DNA of 64,000 bases from Roseibium litorale (GCF_014842915.1 NZ_JACYXI010000015.1:1-64000); one strand, 5' to 3'. Shown: positions 1-8,112, numbered from the stretch's first letter. Numbers and translations: made by a program. The notes: a model not told the origin generated them from the sequence alone.

Positions 1-72
1 ATCTTTGGGAACAAGCTGATCGAGCGTCACAATCTCGAGCGCTGTCTGGGCGGGGCCGGGCTTCTTCAACAT
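1..72 (-). CDS. IS1182-family transposase, N-terminal 24 residues (partial)
   Basis: Reading from the ATG at 72-70 down to the window edge gives an open 24-codon frame beginning MLKKPGPAQTALEIVTLDQ and continuing LVPKD. From memory of the family, this is the usual opening of IS1182/DUF772-type DDE transposases, which continue HLLRKI. The rest lies to the left of the window, so it cannot be judged whether the gene is intact. There is no strong ribosome-binding site in front of the ATG. Confidence 0.72.
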   Translation of the reverse strand, partial: MLKKPGPAQTALEIVTLDQLVPKD

Positions 73-126
73 AAAGACACTGAATCAAAAACCACAAGCA
101 AATGCTACGGGTTTGTCAGCAGTCTG
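1..126 (-). mobile_element. 5' end of an IS1182-like insertion sequence (truncated by window edge)
   Basis: The element holds the start of a transposase gene on the minus strand and an outer end at 126. The terminal 16 bases (111-126, read on the minus strand CAGACTGCTGACAAAC) recur at both copies of the 41.6 kb repeat. The end abuts exactly the stem of the hairpin at 127-157. The IS1182 assignment rests on the transposase N-terminus; the other end lies outside the window. Confidence 0.75.
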
Positions 127-160
127 AAACCCCGCGCAGCCATGCAGCGCGGGGTTTTTG
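127..160 (-). terminator. Rho-independent terminator of the ABC importer operon, abutted by the IS
   Basis: Perfect 11-bp stem AAACCCCGCGC (127-137) and GCGCGGGGTTT (147-157). It lies 26 bp downstream of the permease stop on the minus strand. On that strand the U-run is cut to three bases because the IS begins right after the stem. Read on the plus strand it has five U's, so it may work in both directions. Confidence 0.8.
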
Positions 161-182
161 TCTGGTTGAGCCGTTGGCTCGT

Positions 183-947
183 TCAGGGCCGGTTTGCGCC
201 GCGGTGGGCCCAGCCCGTCATTCTCAACTCGATCCAGGCCATGAGGGCGTACATAACGATCCCGAGCACGGCGAGAGCCACAAGGCCCGCCCAGACGAGC
301 GGAACGTTGAACTGGGACTGTGCTGCCAGCATCATGTGGCCGATGCCGGAGTTGGCGGCAACGGTTTCGGAGATCACCGAGCCGACGAAGGCCAGAGTGA
401 TGGCAATCTTCAGGGAGCCGAAGAAATAGGGCATTGACCGGGGAATGCCGACCTTCAGCATGATGTCCAGCTTCTTCGCGCCAAGAGCGCGCAGCACGTC
501 TTCCATTTCGGGTTCAATGGTCGCAAGGCCCGTTGCCACGTTCACGACAATTGGAAAGAAGGCGATCAGGAAGGCCGTGATCACGGCCGGGATCGTGCCA
601 ATTCCGAACCAGATCACCAGGATCGGGACCACGGCGACCTTCGGAACCGAGTTGAAGCCAATCATCAGCGGATAAAGCCCGGCGTAAACGGCTCTGCTCC
701 AGCCAATTGCCAGCCCGAGCAACAGGCCTCCCACCACGGCAAGCCCGAAACCCAGCAGGGTCGTGAAGAGGGTTTGCAGCGAGTTCTTCCAGATCGGATG
801 CCAGTACTGAATGAGCGAGGCGAAAATGTCCGTCGGCGCAGGCAGGATAAAGACCGGAAGCTTGAGGGCGGTCACCGCCAGCTGCCAGACAACGAAGAGC
901 CCGATGGTCCAGAGCCAGGGGGCGGCCTTGATCCACTTGTCACTCAT
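183..947 (-). CDS. ABC transporter permease, NitT/TauT (SsuC/TauC) type
   Basis: Integral membrane subunit of an importer, 254 aa. It has about six hydrophobic segments, and the cytoplasmic EAA loop that contacts the ATPase is visible as LRALGAKKLDIMLKVGIP around residue 155. This loop and the overall length fit the BPD_transp_1 domain of the SsuC/TauC/ThiX group. Its start overlaps the stop of the ATPase gene by 4 bases (ATGA), so the two are translationally coupled. It is the last gene of a three-gene minus-strand operon that ends in the hairpin at 127-157. The substrate cannot be read from the permease. Confidence 0.9.
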   Translation of the reverse strand: MSDKWIKAAPWLWTIGLFVVWQLAVTALKLPVFILPAPTDIFASLIQYWHPIWKNSLQTLFTTLLGFGLAVVGGLLLGLAIGWSRAVYAGLYPLMIGFNSVPKVAVVPILVIWFGIGTIPAVITAFLIAFFPIVVNVATGLATIEPEMEDVLRALGAKKLDIMLKVGIPRSMPYFFGSLKIAITLAFVGSVISETVAANSGIGHMMLAAQSQFNVPLVWAGLVALAVLGIVMYALMAWIELRMTGWAHRGANRP

Positions 948-1735
948 GCGGCTGCCCTCGCTTCTGCAATGTAGCCACGCAGTTCGTGGACGATGTCGTT
1001 GAAATCCGCCTCATAGGTCAGATAGATGGGACGGGGGCGGGGGAAGGTGATCTGCTTTTCCAGGATCACCCGTCCCGGACGGGCGCTCATGACGAAGACC
1101 CGGTCGGCGAGATAGACCGCCTCGCGCAGGTCATGGGTGACGAGGATGGTGGTGAAACCCTTTTCTGCGTGGAGATCCCGCATGACCTGCCACAGCTCTT
1201 CGCGGGTGAAGGCGTCGAGCGCGCCGAAGGGCTCATCCAGCATCAAGAGGGCAGGGTCGTGGATCAGGGCGCGGCAGAGATTTGCGCGTTGCTGCATGCC
1301 ACCGGAAAGCTGCCAGGGAAATTTCTCACCAAAGCCCTTCAATCCGACCAGGGATAGAAGGTCCTCGGCCTTCTGCAGATAGGCGGACCGTTCCTTCGAC
1401 AGTTTACGGCGGTGAGGCTGGACGATTTCCAGCGGCAGCATGACGTTCTGAAGCGTTGTGCGCCAGGGCAGCATGGAGGGGTTCTGAAACGCCATACCAG
1501 CCATGGAGACGGGGCCGTCGACTTCCTTGCCCGCGACTTCCACCGTGCCTGACTGGGGCCGCATCAGGCCCGTTGCCAGTTTCATGAGGGTGGACTTGCC
1601 GCATCCGGAGGGGCCGACGACCGCAGCGAATTCGCCTTTGCGGATCGTCATGTCCAGCCCGTCGAGGGCAAGGGTGCCGTCTGGGCCGCCGCCGTAGGTC
1701 AGGCGGATGTTGCGCAGGTCAACAAATCCGGACAC
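944..1735 (-). CDS. ABC transporter ATP-binding protein, SsuB/TauB type
   Basis: Cytoplasmic ATPase subunit of the importer, 263 aa. Walker A GPSGCGKST is near residue 42, the ABC signature LSGGMQQRA near 143 and Walker B LLMLDEPFGALD near 163, followed by a switch histidine in VTHD. The order and spacing are those of a complete nitrate/taurine/aliphatic-sulfonate class ATPase. It sits between the binding-protein gene (67 bp upstream) and the permease gene (overlapping), and is expected to pair with both. Confidence 0.92.
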   Translation of the reverse strand: MSGFVDLRNIRLTYGGGPDGTLALDGLDMTIRKGEFAAVVGPSGCGKSTLMKLATGLMRPQSGTVEVAGKEVDGPVSMAGMAFQNPSMLPWRTTLQNVMLPLEIVQPHRRKLSKERSAYLQKAEDLLSLVGLKGFGEKFPWQLSGGMQQRANLCRALIHDPALLMLDEPFGALDAFTREELWQVMRDLHAEKGFTTILVTHDLREAVYLADRVFVMSARPGRVILEKQITFPRPRPIYLTYEADFNDIVHELRGYIAEARAAA

Positions 1736-1802
1736 GTGATGTTTCCTGTGTTTTGGGGAGATCCTCCCCGGCGCTGTGCCAGGGAGGTTTTCAATCTTCG
1801 GG

Positions 1803-2813
1803 TTATTTCACCATCCGCTCTTCGGCAGGCGGCAGGAAGCTCGGGTCGAAGACCTTTTCAGGGGCAGGCGGATGATCGCTGACGCCCATGGAAATCTTCA
1901 GGTAGTCCATGGACTTGGCGAGTTTTGCCATGTCCACACCACCAAAGCCGTTCGCTTTTACGGCTGGAGTGGCGATGGAATCATTCACGGCCATTGTGAG
2001 ACGTTCCACTTCCACCGGCTCGCTCAGCACTTCGTTCCGCTTCATCACGTATGGGATGGCGGCGGCAGGATCCGCGATGGCGTCGAGATAGCCCTTCACC
2101 AGAGCTTTCACGAAGCCCTTCACGGCATCCGGATTTGCGGCGGCAAAGTCCGTGTTGACCATCACCACGTTGCCGTAGATATCGAGACCGTTCTCGGTCA
2201 TGAGGATGACGGAGAGGTCGTCTTCCGGAACGCCCTGGGCCTTCAGGTTCAGGACGGAGGAGAAGGAGAAGCCGAAGATGCCGTCGACCTGGCCCTGAGC
2301 CAACATCGGTTCACGAACCGGGAAACCGACGTTTTCGATGGTGATACCGGAGGTGTCGATACCGGCAACCTCGGCAAAGGCGGGCCACTGGCCGAAAGCG
2401 GCATCCGGCGGCGGGGCGCCCAGCTTCTTGCCCGCGAGGGACTTCGGATCTTCCGTCACGCCAAGGCTTTTGCGGCCGATCACGGCGAGCGGCGGGCGCT
2501 CATAAGCCATCATCACGGCCTTGACCTTGAGGTCCGGTTCTTCGTCCATCAGCTTGATCAGCGCGTTGATGTCGCCGAAGCCCATCTGATAGGTACCGGT
2601 GGCCACCCGCGGAATGGACTCGCGTGAGCCGGCGCCGGAATCGATGGTGACGTCCAGGCCTTCGTCCTTGAAATAGCCCTTGTCGAGCGCGATGAAGAAC
2701 GGAGCTGCCGGGCCCTCGAACTTCCAATCGAGCGTGAACTTGATTTCGGTGCCGGCGAAGGCCGATGTGGCTGACATCGCCAGGCCAACGGCCATTCCGA
2801 TCAGATGACGCAT
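1803..2813 (-). CDS. ABC transporter periplasmic substrate-binding protein, NMT1/THI5-like
   Basis: 336 aa from the ATG at 2813, chosen because GAGGGG stands 6 bases upstream and the following residues (MRHLIGMAVGLAMSATSAFA) form a clean Sec signal peptide ending AFA. The mature part begins with a lysine/tryptophan-rich LDWKFEGPAAPFF segment followed by ALDKGYFKDEGLDV, typical of NMT1/THI5-like binding proteins. Such proteins bind thiamin pyrimidines, riboflavin, sulfonates or nitrogen heterocycles, so the ligand is open. It is the first gene of the importer operon and has two palindromic operator candidates upstream. Confidence 0.88.
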   Translation of the reverse strand: MRHLIGMAVGLAMSATSAFAGTEIKFTLDWKFEGPAAPFFIALDKGYFKDEGLDVTIDSGAGSRESIPRVATGTYQMGFGDINALIKLMDEEPDLKVKAVMMAYERPPLAVIGRKSLGVTEDPKSLAGKKLGAPPPDAAFGQWPAFAEVAGIDTSGITIENVGFPVREPMLAQGQVDGIFGFSFSSVLNLKAQGVPEDDLSVILMTENGLDIYGNVVMVNTDFAAANPDAVKGFVKALVKGYLDAIADPAAAIPYVMKRNEVLSEPVEVERLTMAVNDSIATPAVKANGFGGVDMAKLAKSMDYLKISMGVSDHPPAPEKVFDPSFLPPAEERMVK

Positions 2814-2878
2814 GCTGTTCCCCTCTGGTTTTTCCAGTTTGTGACAGCGAGAGTGTTGGGAATATGCACAGGTTACAA

Positions 2879-2892
2879 GCACAATATTGTGC
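2879..2892. promoter_or_regulatory. 14-bp perfect palindrome, operator candidate
   Basis: GCACAATATTGTGC, a perfect dyad, 65 bp upstream of the binding-protein start codon. The GCAC-N6-GTGC form resembles a regulator half-site pair, but the cognate protein is not in the window. Confidence 0.5.
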
Positions 2893-2972
2893 GTCTATTT
2901 TTTGGGCATTCCGGTGCCTAATCGATGGCCGTTTCCGGAAAATCCAGACAAAACAGGGCACTTTCAATCAAG

Positions 2973-2985
2973 CTGGTCTGACCAG
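2973..2985. promoter_or_regulatory. 13-bp perfect palindrome, GntR/FadR-type operator candidate
   Basis: CTGGTCTGACCAG, a perfect odd-centred dyad. The core TGGTCTGACCA fits the TNGTNNNACNA pattern reported for FadR-subfamily GntR regulators. It lies between the divergent importer and DUF3445 genes. No GntR gene is in the window, so this is inference. Confidence 0.5.
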
Positions 2986-3185
2986 ATCGCTGGTGGATAA
3001 AAAATCGGCTCGCAATACGGGAAAGACATGGCCAGAATTGAGGCAGTCTCTTGCGTCATTCTACGGCTCCCGTCCGTAGAAACCCTGCCTTTTCAGGGAC
3101 TTTTCTGGTCCCAGCGATTTTTCACGCTGGCTCTGAGGGCAGGATGGAGGAGGTCTTAGCCTCAGGTTTTTGGTTCGGAGCAGTC

Positions 3186-4106
3186 ATGGCCTTTCTTCAC
3201 ACTCCCTATGATGGCTCAAAGCAGCCGTTTTCCGTCGGGCTTGAGCCTGCAGGGGAGGCGGAGTGGCTTGAGACGGATGAAGCCTTTTTGCCTCAGCTCG
3301 CCCGCAAGCAGGATCTTCTGGCCTCCGCGCGGGAGACGGTTTTCCAGGCAAAGGAAGATACGGTTGATGCCCAGAGGGAGGTGCTGGATCTGGTTGTTTC
3401 GAACCTGCGCAGCCGGCCGGATGCCTATCCTGACTGGAGCGGTGGTCTGCCTGTTCTGCGTCATGAAAACGGTGAGGCAGTGTTCGCAGGCGGTCCCGGC
3501 GAGCCGGAGCTTCTGACCGCGTCGCGGTTCATTCAGGAAGACCTGGTCCTGATGCGCAAGAGTGACGCTGGCTATTATCTTGCTGCCGCCTGTCTCTGTT
3601 TTCCTTCCTCCTGGTCTCTCGCAGACAAGTTCGGTCAGTCCATGCATGGCATTCACGAGCATGTGCCAGATTTCAACACTGGCCGCATGGGGCAAGTGGT
3701 TGCCCGGATTTTCCAGAATCTTCAGACCAGCCAGCTTCTCGCCCGCTACAACTGGTCGATTTACGACACACTGGAACTGCATCACCCCAAGCCAAAGAGC
3801 CTGTCACCGCAGATTTTGGATGGCAGTCTTGCGTCTCTCGGGGCTCTGTTCATCCGGGTGGAGCGGCAGACCTTGCGCCGGTTGCCGGGATCCGGAGATA
3901 TCCTCTTCACCATCAAGATCCACCATGATCCGATCTCCCAGCTGCAACGCGACCCAAGGGGCTGTGCACTGGTAGGCAGCCTCAGAGAGCAGCTTCTCGG
4001 CCTTTCCGCCGATCAGCTTGCCTACAAGGGCTTGATGCCCTTCCGGGATGCGCTCGCAAGCGCCTTGTCCCGCATGGCGGCAGCTGAGTCTGAAGCGCTG
4101 GCCTGA
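3186..4106 (+). CDS. DUF3445 protein, haem-dependent oxidative N-demethylase-like
   Basis: 306 aa from ATG 3186, selected because GGAG lies 5 bases upstream and the N-terminus then matches the family (FLHTPYDGSKQPFSVGL). The stretches SRFIQEDLVLMRK and AACLCFPSSWSLADKFG, followed by MHGIHEHVPDF, are hallmarks of DUF3445. That family includes the dimethylamine mono-oxygenase subunit DmmA and is named haem-dependent oxidative N-demethylase. The protein would be cytoplasmic. It is divergent from the ABC importer, which suggests, without proof, that the importer brings in a methylated nitrogen compound. Most homologues are of unknown substrate. Confidence 0.85.
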   Translation: MAFLHTPYDGSKQPFSVGLEPAGEAEWLETDEAFLPQLARKQDLLASARETVFQAKEDTVDAQREVLDLVVSNLRSRPDAYPDWSGGLPVLRHENGEAVFAGGPGEPELLTASRFIQEDLVLMRKSDAGYYLAAACLCFPSSWSLADKFGQSMHGIHEHVPDFNTGRMGQVVARIFQNLQTSQLLARYNWSIYDTLELHHPKPKSLSPQILDGSLASLGALFIRVERQTLRRLPGSGDILFTIKIHHDPISQLQRDPRGCALVGSLREQLLGLSADQLAYKGLMPFRDALASALSRMAAAESEALA

Positions 4107-4245
4107 CGTTTTCCTCGAAAAACCGGTCAGTCCAATCCTGCGTATAGAAGCGTGCTGGTGGTGGGGTTCCAGGCACCCTACATTTGGCTTTGGATGGCCA
4201 TGAGGCCGCGGATATCAGGATAGCCAGTTTTCAGGGAACCCATGC

Positions 4246-5613
4246 ATGGCGCGCTACAAGGATAGGGAAAGCAACCGGCTGACGGCCCGGGTTGGGCGCT
4301 ATGCGAGAGTGGGAACCAATGTCGGCGGCATTGCCGCCAAGATGGCGGGTGCCAGAATCTTCGGGATGGAGTTAGATAGCGGCAAGAATGCTGGCGAGTT
4401 GGCGGCGGCGCTGGGCGGGCTGAAGGGCCCTTTGATGAAAGTGGCGCAGCTTCTGTCGACCATTCCGGACGTGCTGCCGCCGGAATATGCCGAAGAGCTC
4501 TCAAAGCTTCAGTCCAACGCCCCGCCCATGGGATGGGCCTTCGTCAAACGCCGGATGCGAGCCGAACTTGGGGCTGATTGGCAAAGCCTGTTCGGGGCCT
4601 TCGACAAGGAGCCCGCGGCGGCTGCCTCGCTGGGTCAGGTCCACCGTGCGGCCAGTCTTGAAGGCACACCGCTTGCCTGCAAGCTGCAATACCCGGACAT
4701 GGCCTCTGCCGTTGAAGCGGACCTGCAGCAGCTTCAGATCCTGCTGTCCCTCCATCGCCGGATGCAGAGCGCGCTGGATACGCGGGAGATCGGCAAGGAA
4801 ATCAGCGCCAGGGTGCGTGAGGAGCTGGACTACAAGCGGGAAGCTGCGCACATGGCGCTTTACCGCCGGTTTCTGGAGCCCTCGCCCCAGGTGCGGGTGC
4901 CGCAGGTGGTGGACGGGCTCTCAACCGGCCGCCTGCTGACGATGACTTGGCTCGAAGGGGCTCCGCTTCTTTCTTATAAGTCGCATGATCAGCAGGACCG
5001 GAACCGGATCGCCGCTGCCATGTTCCATGCCTGGTGGCATCCCTTCAGCCATATCGGCGTCATCCACGGCGATCCGCATCTTGGTAATTACACCGTCTTT
5101 GAAGAGGAGGGGCGTCCAGCAGGGATCAACCTTCTCGACTATGGCTGCATCCGTATCTTTCCGGAAAGCTTCGTTGCGGGTGTGGTCGGCCTGTACCGTG
5201 GTCTTTTGGAGGGGGATGGCGAGCGGGTCGTCCATGCCTATGAGACCTGGGGCTTCAAGGGTCTGACCCGGGAGCTGATAGATGTTCTCAACATCTGGGC
5301 CCGGTTCATCTACGGACCGCTTCTGGATGACCGGACGCGCACGATTGCCGATGGGGTGAAGCCATCCGATTATGGCCGCAAGGAAGCTTTTACGGTCCAC
5401 AAGGCGCTGAAGGAGCTTGGCCCCGTAACGGTGCCGCAGGAATTCGTCTTCATGGACAGGGCGGCGATCGGCCTGGGTGCGGTGTTCCTGCATTTGCAGG
5501 CAGAGTTGAATTTCTTCCGTCTTTTCAACGAGCAGATTGAGGGGTTTTCGGCAGAGGCCGTCGCCTTGCGCCAGAAGGAGGCCTTGCAGACAGCGGGATT
5601 GCAGGCGGGCTAG
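4246..5613 (+). CDS. ABC1/UbiB-family atypical kinase
   Basis: 455 aa. The ABC1 core is present: an A-rich loop AAAASLGQVH near residue 126, the nucleotide-site lysine in LACKLQYP, the catalytic HGDPHLGN near 279, and DYG in place of DFG. The N-terminal KxGQ motif is replaced by KVAQ (MKVAQLLST near residue 65). I recall this variant as common in a rhizobial subgroup. Members support ubiquinone biosynthesis or other lipid-linked functions, probably as ATPases or small-molecule kinases. There are no ubi genes nearby, so the exact role is open. The gene stands alone between DUF3445 and the oxidase subunit. Confidence 0.88.
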   Translation: MARYKDRESNRLTARVGRYARVGTNVGGIAAKMAGARIFGMELDSGKNAGELAAALGGLKGPLMKVAQLLSTIPDVLPPEYAEELSKLQSNAPPMGWAFVKRRMRAELGADWQSLFGAFDKEPAAAASLGQVHRAASLEGTPLACKLQYPDMASAVEADLQQLQILLSLHRRMQSALDTREIGKEISARVREELDYKREAAHMALYRRFLEPSPQVRVPQVVDGLSTGRLLTMTWLEGAPLLSYKSHDQQDRNRIAAAMFHAWWHPFSHIGVIHGDPHLGNYTVFEEEGRPAGINLLDYGCIRIFPESFVAGVVGLYRGLLEGDGERVVHAYETWGFKGLTRELIDVLNIWARFIYGPLLDDRTRTIADGVKPSDYGRKEAFTVHKALKELGPVTVPQEFVFMDRAAIGLGAVFLHLQAELNFFRLFNEQIEGFSAEAVALRQKEALQTAGLQAG

Positions 5614-5744
5614 TTTGGCCCTAGGGCAGGCTTGCGGAATTTTTCCCGCACTCAGCGGAGAGAATTGCCGTCGCAATGATTGCCCAACCTCACCGGTTTA
5701 TTGTAAAGACCGTGGCTGAAGTTTGTTTCGAACCGGGGGATAGC

Positions 5745-6026
5745 ATGTCCAACGATACCGCATCTGCAATGGACTACAACGCCCATGAGCAGACCTACGA
5801 AGGTTTCATCAATTTCTCGAAGGTCGGCACCATCGCTGTCCTCAACATTGTTCTGTGCCTGATCCTGTTCGCTTTCGGTGGTACGGCTGCGACGGTTTTC
5901 GGCTGGCTCATGCTGATTGCAAACATCATTGCGACGGCTGTCGGTCTCGCCCTTGGCGAGAAGGGCTGGGTTGCTCCGGCTGGCGTTTTCGTGCTCAGCG
6001 GCCTTCTGGCTATCCTGACTGTTTGA
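5745..6026 (+). CDS. aa3-type cytochrome c oxidase subunit IV
   Basis: 93 aa from the ATG at 5745, preceded by GGGGGA with 4-base spacing. An open frame runs 23 codons further upstream but lacks a ribosome-binding site. The short hydrophilic N-terminus MDYNAHEQTYEGFINFSK followed by two hydrophobic helices is the pattern of the bacterial aa3 oxidase small subunit IV. This is an inner-membrane protein that packs against subunits I and III. The gene is far from any ctaCDE cluster, as is usual in this group. A strong terminator follows at 6077. Confidence 0.82.
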   Translation: MSNDTASAMDYNAHEQTYEGFINFSKVGTIAVLNIVLCLILFAFGGTAATVFGWLMLIANIIATAVGLALGEKGWVAPAGVFVLSGLLAILTV

Positions 6027-6075
6027 TCGGATTGAGCGCGCGGTCCGCCCGCTGCGCTTTCTGAAGCAGTCCATG

Positions 6076-6116
6076 AGGCTCCAGGTGCGGTCACCGCGCC
6101 TGGAGCCTTTGTTTTT
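6076..6116 (+). terminator. Rho-independent terminator after cytochrome oxidase subunit IV
   Basis: Long stem GGCTCCAGGTGCG / CGCGCCTGGAGCC with a GTCA-type loop, followed by TTTGTTTTT. It separates the oxidase subunit from the pseudouridine synthase gene. Confidence 0.85.
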
Positions 6117-6151
6117 GCGCGTTGCATTTGAGACCGGAGCGGGCGATACGC

Positions 6152-6826
6152 ATGGCCATGGAAGACAACGGCCCCATTCCTTTCACCTATATGCCGCCAG
6201 AAGGCCCCCTGCAGGTTCTGCACGCGGACCATGAGATTCTTGTTGTGGTCAAGCCTTGCGGCTTGCTGAGCGTGACCGGCCGTGGGGAAGGGCGGGAGGA
6301 TGCCCTGGCAACACGCGCGCCGCAGCTCTTCAAGGGCGCGCGGATCGTGCACCGGCTGGATCTTGATACGTCAGGTGTGATGGTGCTGGCCCGGACGGCG
6401 GAAGCGCACCGTCATCTCGGTCTTCAGTTCGAGCGGCGTCACACGGACAAGACCTATATCGCCCGTGTCTGGGGCACCGTTGCCGAGGATCTGGGAGAGG
6501 TCGATCTGCCGCTGGTCGTCGACTGGCCTAACCGCCCCAAGCAGAAAATCTGCCATGAGACGGGCCGCCGGGCGCTGACCAACTGGGAAGTGATTGCCCG
6601 GGAAGACAAGACCACCTTGATGCGTCTGAAGCCCGTAACCGGGCGTTCCCATCAGCTGCGCGTGCATATGCTCAGCCTCGGTCATCCGATCATCGGCGAT
6701 CCGCTTTATGCGGAAGGTGAGGCTTTGGCCGCTTCTGCGCGCCTGCAGTTGCACGCCTATGATCTCACCATCCACCATCCGTCAGGCGGCGAGCGCCTGA
6801 CGTTTGTTGCGGAATGCCCGTTCTGA
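6152..6826 (+). CDS. rluA: RluA-family pseudouridine synthase
   Basis: Converts uridine to pseudouridine in structured RNA. 224 aa from ATG 6152 (a TTG ten codons upstream is possible; an ATG two codons downstream is also close to the GGAGCGGG site). The catalytic motif HRLDLDTSG with its active aspartate lies near residue 74, and the family motifs TYIARVWG, GRSHQLRVHM and GDPLYA follow in order. There is no S4 domain, and the length matches E. coli RluA (219 aa), which acts on 23S U746 and tRNA U32. The exact target is inferred from that similarity. Confidence 0.87.
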   Translation: MAMEDNGPIPFTYMPPEGPLQVLHADHEILVVVKPCGLLSVTGRGEGREDALATRAPQLFKGARIVHRLDLDTSGVMVLARTAEAHRHLGLQFERRHTDKTYIARVWGTVAEDLGEVDLPLVVDWPNRPKQKICHETGRRALTNWEVIAREDKTTLMRLKPVTGRSHQLRVHMLSLGHPIIGDPLYAEGEALAASARLQLHAYDLTIHHPSGGERLTFVAECPF

Positions 6827-6848
6827 GCCTTGCCTGAAACTTGCGAGC

Positions 6849-7703
6849 TCAGCGCTTGCCGCGGTCGATACGGGACAGGCCCTCGCGGGCCAAATCGTTG
6901 GAACTGTCCAGCGTCAGAGCCTTGCTGTAATTCCGCCGGGCGTCATTGGTCTTGTTGTTCATTTCAAGCGCAACGCCACGGTTTGCCCAGGCCACGGACG
7001 AATTCTTGTCCAGATTGATGGCAACCGTCAGGTCTTCCAGCGCGGCGTTCGGGTCATTGATGGCCAGATAGGAAATGCCACGGGCGGTGTAGGGCTCGTT
7101 TGCATTGGGATTCAGGCCGATGGCGATGGAGAAGTCCTCAATCGCCTGCTGGTGCTGCCCTTGCGCCTGATAGATCAGTCCTCTGTTGAAGAAGGCTCGG
7201 GCGTCGCCGCTGTTCTCGGCGATTGCGGCGTTGAAGTCCTGCAGGGCCTGCGGAAACTGGCCCAGTTCGCGGTAGGCATTGCCGCGTCCAACAAGTGCAA
7301 TATCGTAATTGGGCTTCAGGTTCAGCGCGCTGCTATAGTCCTGGATCGCGGCCTGAATGTTGTTCTGGCGGCGGCGGACAAGAGCACGGTTGGCGTAGGC
7401 CTGATAGGAATTGGGATCCAGTTGCAGGGCGGTGCCGAAATCCTGGACGGCAAGGTCGAGCTTGCCGGCCTGGCCGTATGCGATGCCGCGGGTGTTATAA
7501 GCCGAGGCGTCGCGTGGATTGGCTTCCACAACAGCTGTCAGGGAGGAAATGTTGGCTGCCGAACCGACTGCGCTGTCGAACGGTGTGTCTTCATAGCTGG
7601 AGGACTGACAGGCTGTCAGAAGCGTCAGTCCGAGAATTGCTGGAGCGATTCTGCGTGCGGATGAATGCCACTTGTCGAGGATACGCTTGCGGTTCTGATG
7701 CAT
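6849..7703 (-). CDS. TPR-repeat lipoprotein
   Basis: 284 aa from ATG 7703 (an upstream in-frame start is less likely). A lipoprotein signal peptide ends in LTLLTAC, so the cysteine near residue 32 would be lipidated. About six tetratricopeptide repeats follow (for example AYNTRGIAYGQAGKLDLAVQ and RAFFNRGLIYQAQGQHQQAI). They are regular 34-residue units with an alpha-proteobacterial NlpI-like layout, suggesting an envelope scaffold. No catalytic domain is seen. It is convergent with rluA, with only about 20 bp between stops. Confidence 0.85.
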   Translation of the reverse strand: MHQNRKRILDKWHSSARRIAPAILGLTLLTACQSSSYEDTPFDSAVGSAANISSLTAVVEANPRDASAYNTRGIAYGQAGKLDLAVQDFGTALQLDPNSYQAYANRALVRRRQNNIQAAIQDYSSALNLKPNYDIALVGRGNAYRELGQFPQALQDFNAAIAENSGDARAFFNRGLIYQAQGQHQQAIEDFSIAIGLNPNANEPYTARGISYLAINDPNAALEDLTVAINLDKNSSVAWANRGVALEMNNKTNDARRNYSKALTLDSSNDLAREGLSRIDRGKR

Positions 7704-7812
7704 TAGCCTGCCTGATGTTCTTTCTGTGTCTCGTCCAGAATAGACCAACCCGCCCGTGAGGTCAGCCATTGACCGGCCTGTTCAGCATCCGGATTTAGAT
7801 ACCTTAAAACAC

Positions 7813-7845
7813 GAAATGCCGACCGTTGTTACGGTCGGCATTTCT
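7813..7845. terminator. Perfect dyad between rpsU and the TPR gene
   Basis: GAAATGCCGACCG / CGGTCGGCATTTC with a 6-7-base loop, 40 bp downstream of rpsU on the minus strand. There is no long U-run, so it is a weak terminator or an mRNA 3'-end stabilising stem. Confidence 0.6.
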
Positions 7846-7884
7846 GCGTCTCCAAAAAAGGAGGAAGAGCTCGGCGCTCGCTGA

Positions 7885-8112
7885 TTAGCGGCCGCCAGAG
7901 CGGCCCAGCACAAGGCCTTCACGCTGTGCGCGCTTGCGGGCAAGCTTGCGTGCGCGGCGAACGGCTTCAGCCTTCTCACGAGCCTTCTTGACGGACGGCT
8001 TTTCGAAGTGGCCGCGAAGCTTCATTTCGCGGAACACGCCTTCACGCTGCAATTTTTTCTTGAGCGCCTTGAGCGCCTGATCGACGTTGTTGTCGCGAAC
8101 CAGAACCTGCAC
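7885..8112 (-). CDS. rpsU: 30S ribosomal protein S21
   Basis: 75 aa, starting [20 protein letters not shown] and ending in a very basic tail ([15 protein letters not shown]). This is the standard S21 layout: a small protein near the 3' end of 16S rRNA that helps initiation. In alphaproteobacteria rpsU usually stands alone, as here. Confidence 0.97.
   Translation of the reverse strand: MQVLVRDNNVDQALKALKKKLQREGVFREMKLRGHFEKPSVKKAREKAEAVRRARKLARKRAQREGLVLGRSGGR

Larger units (their letters stand above)
2814..3185. other. Divergent promoter region between ABC importer and DUF3445 gene
   Basis: 372 bp without a supported gene. It holds two perfect palindromes (2879-2892 and 2973-2985) and the start signals of both divergent units. 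I see no TPP riboswitch (no CUGAGA-type box) in the importer leader. An open frame that extends the DUF3445 gene upstream to 3051 has no ribosome-binding site and looks fortuitous. Confidence 0.6.

Noticed and set aside
1776-2627. 283-codon open frame antisense to the binding-protein gene
   Set aside because: Histidine-rich artefact of reverse-strand codons; the sense protein is clearly real.
2814-3050. TPP riboswitch upstream of an NMT1/THI5 importer
   Set aside because: The conserved TPP boxes are missing on the minus strand; only two palindromes are seen.
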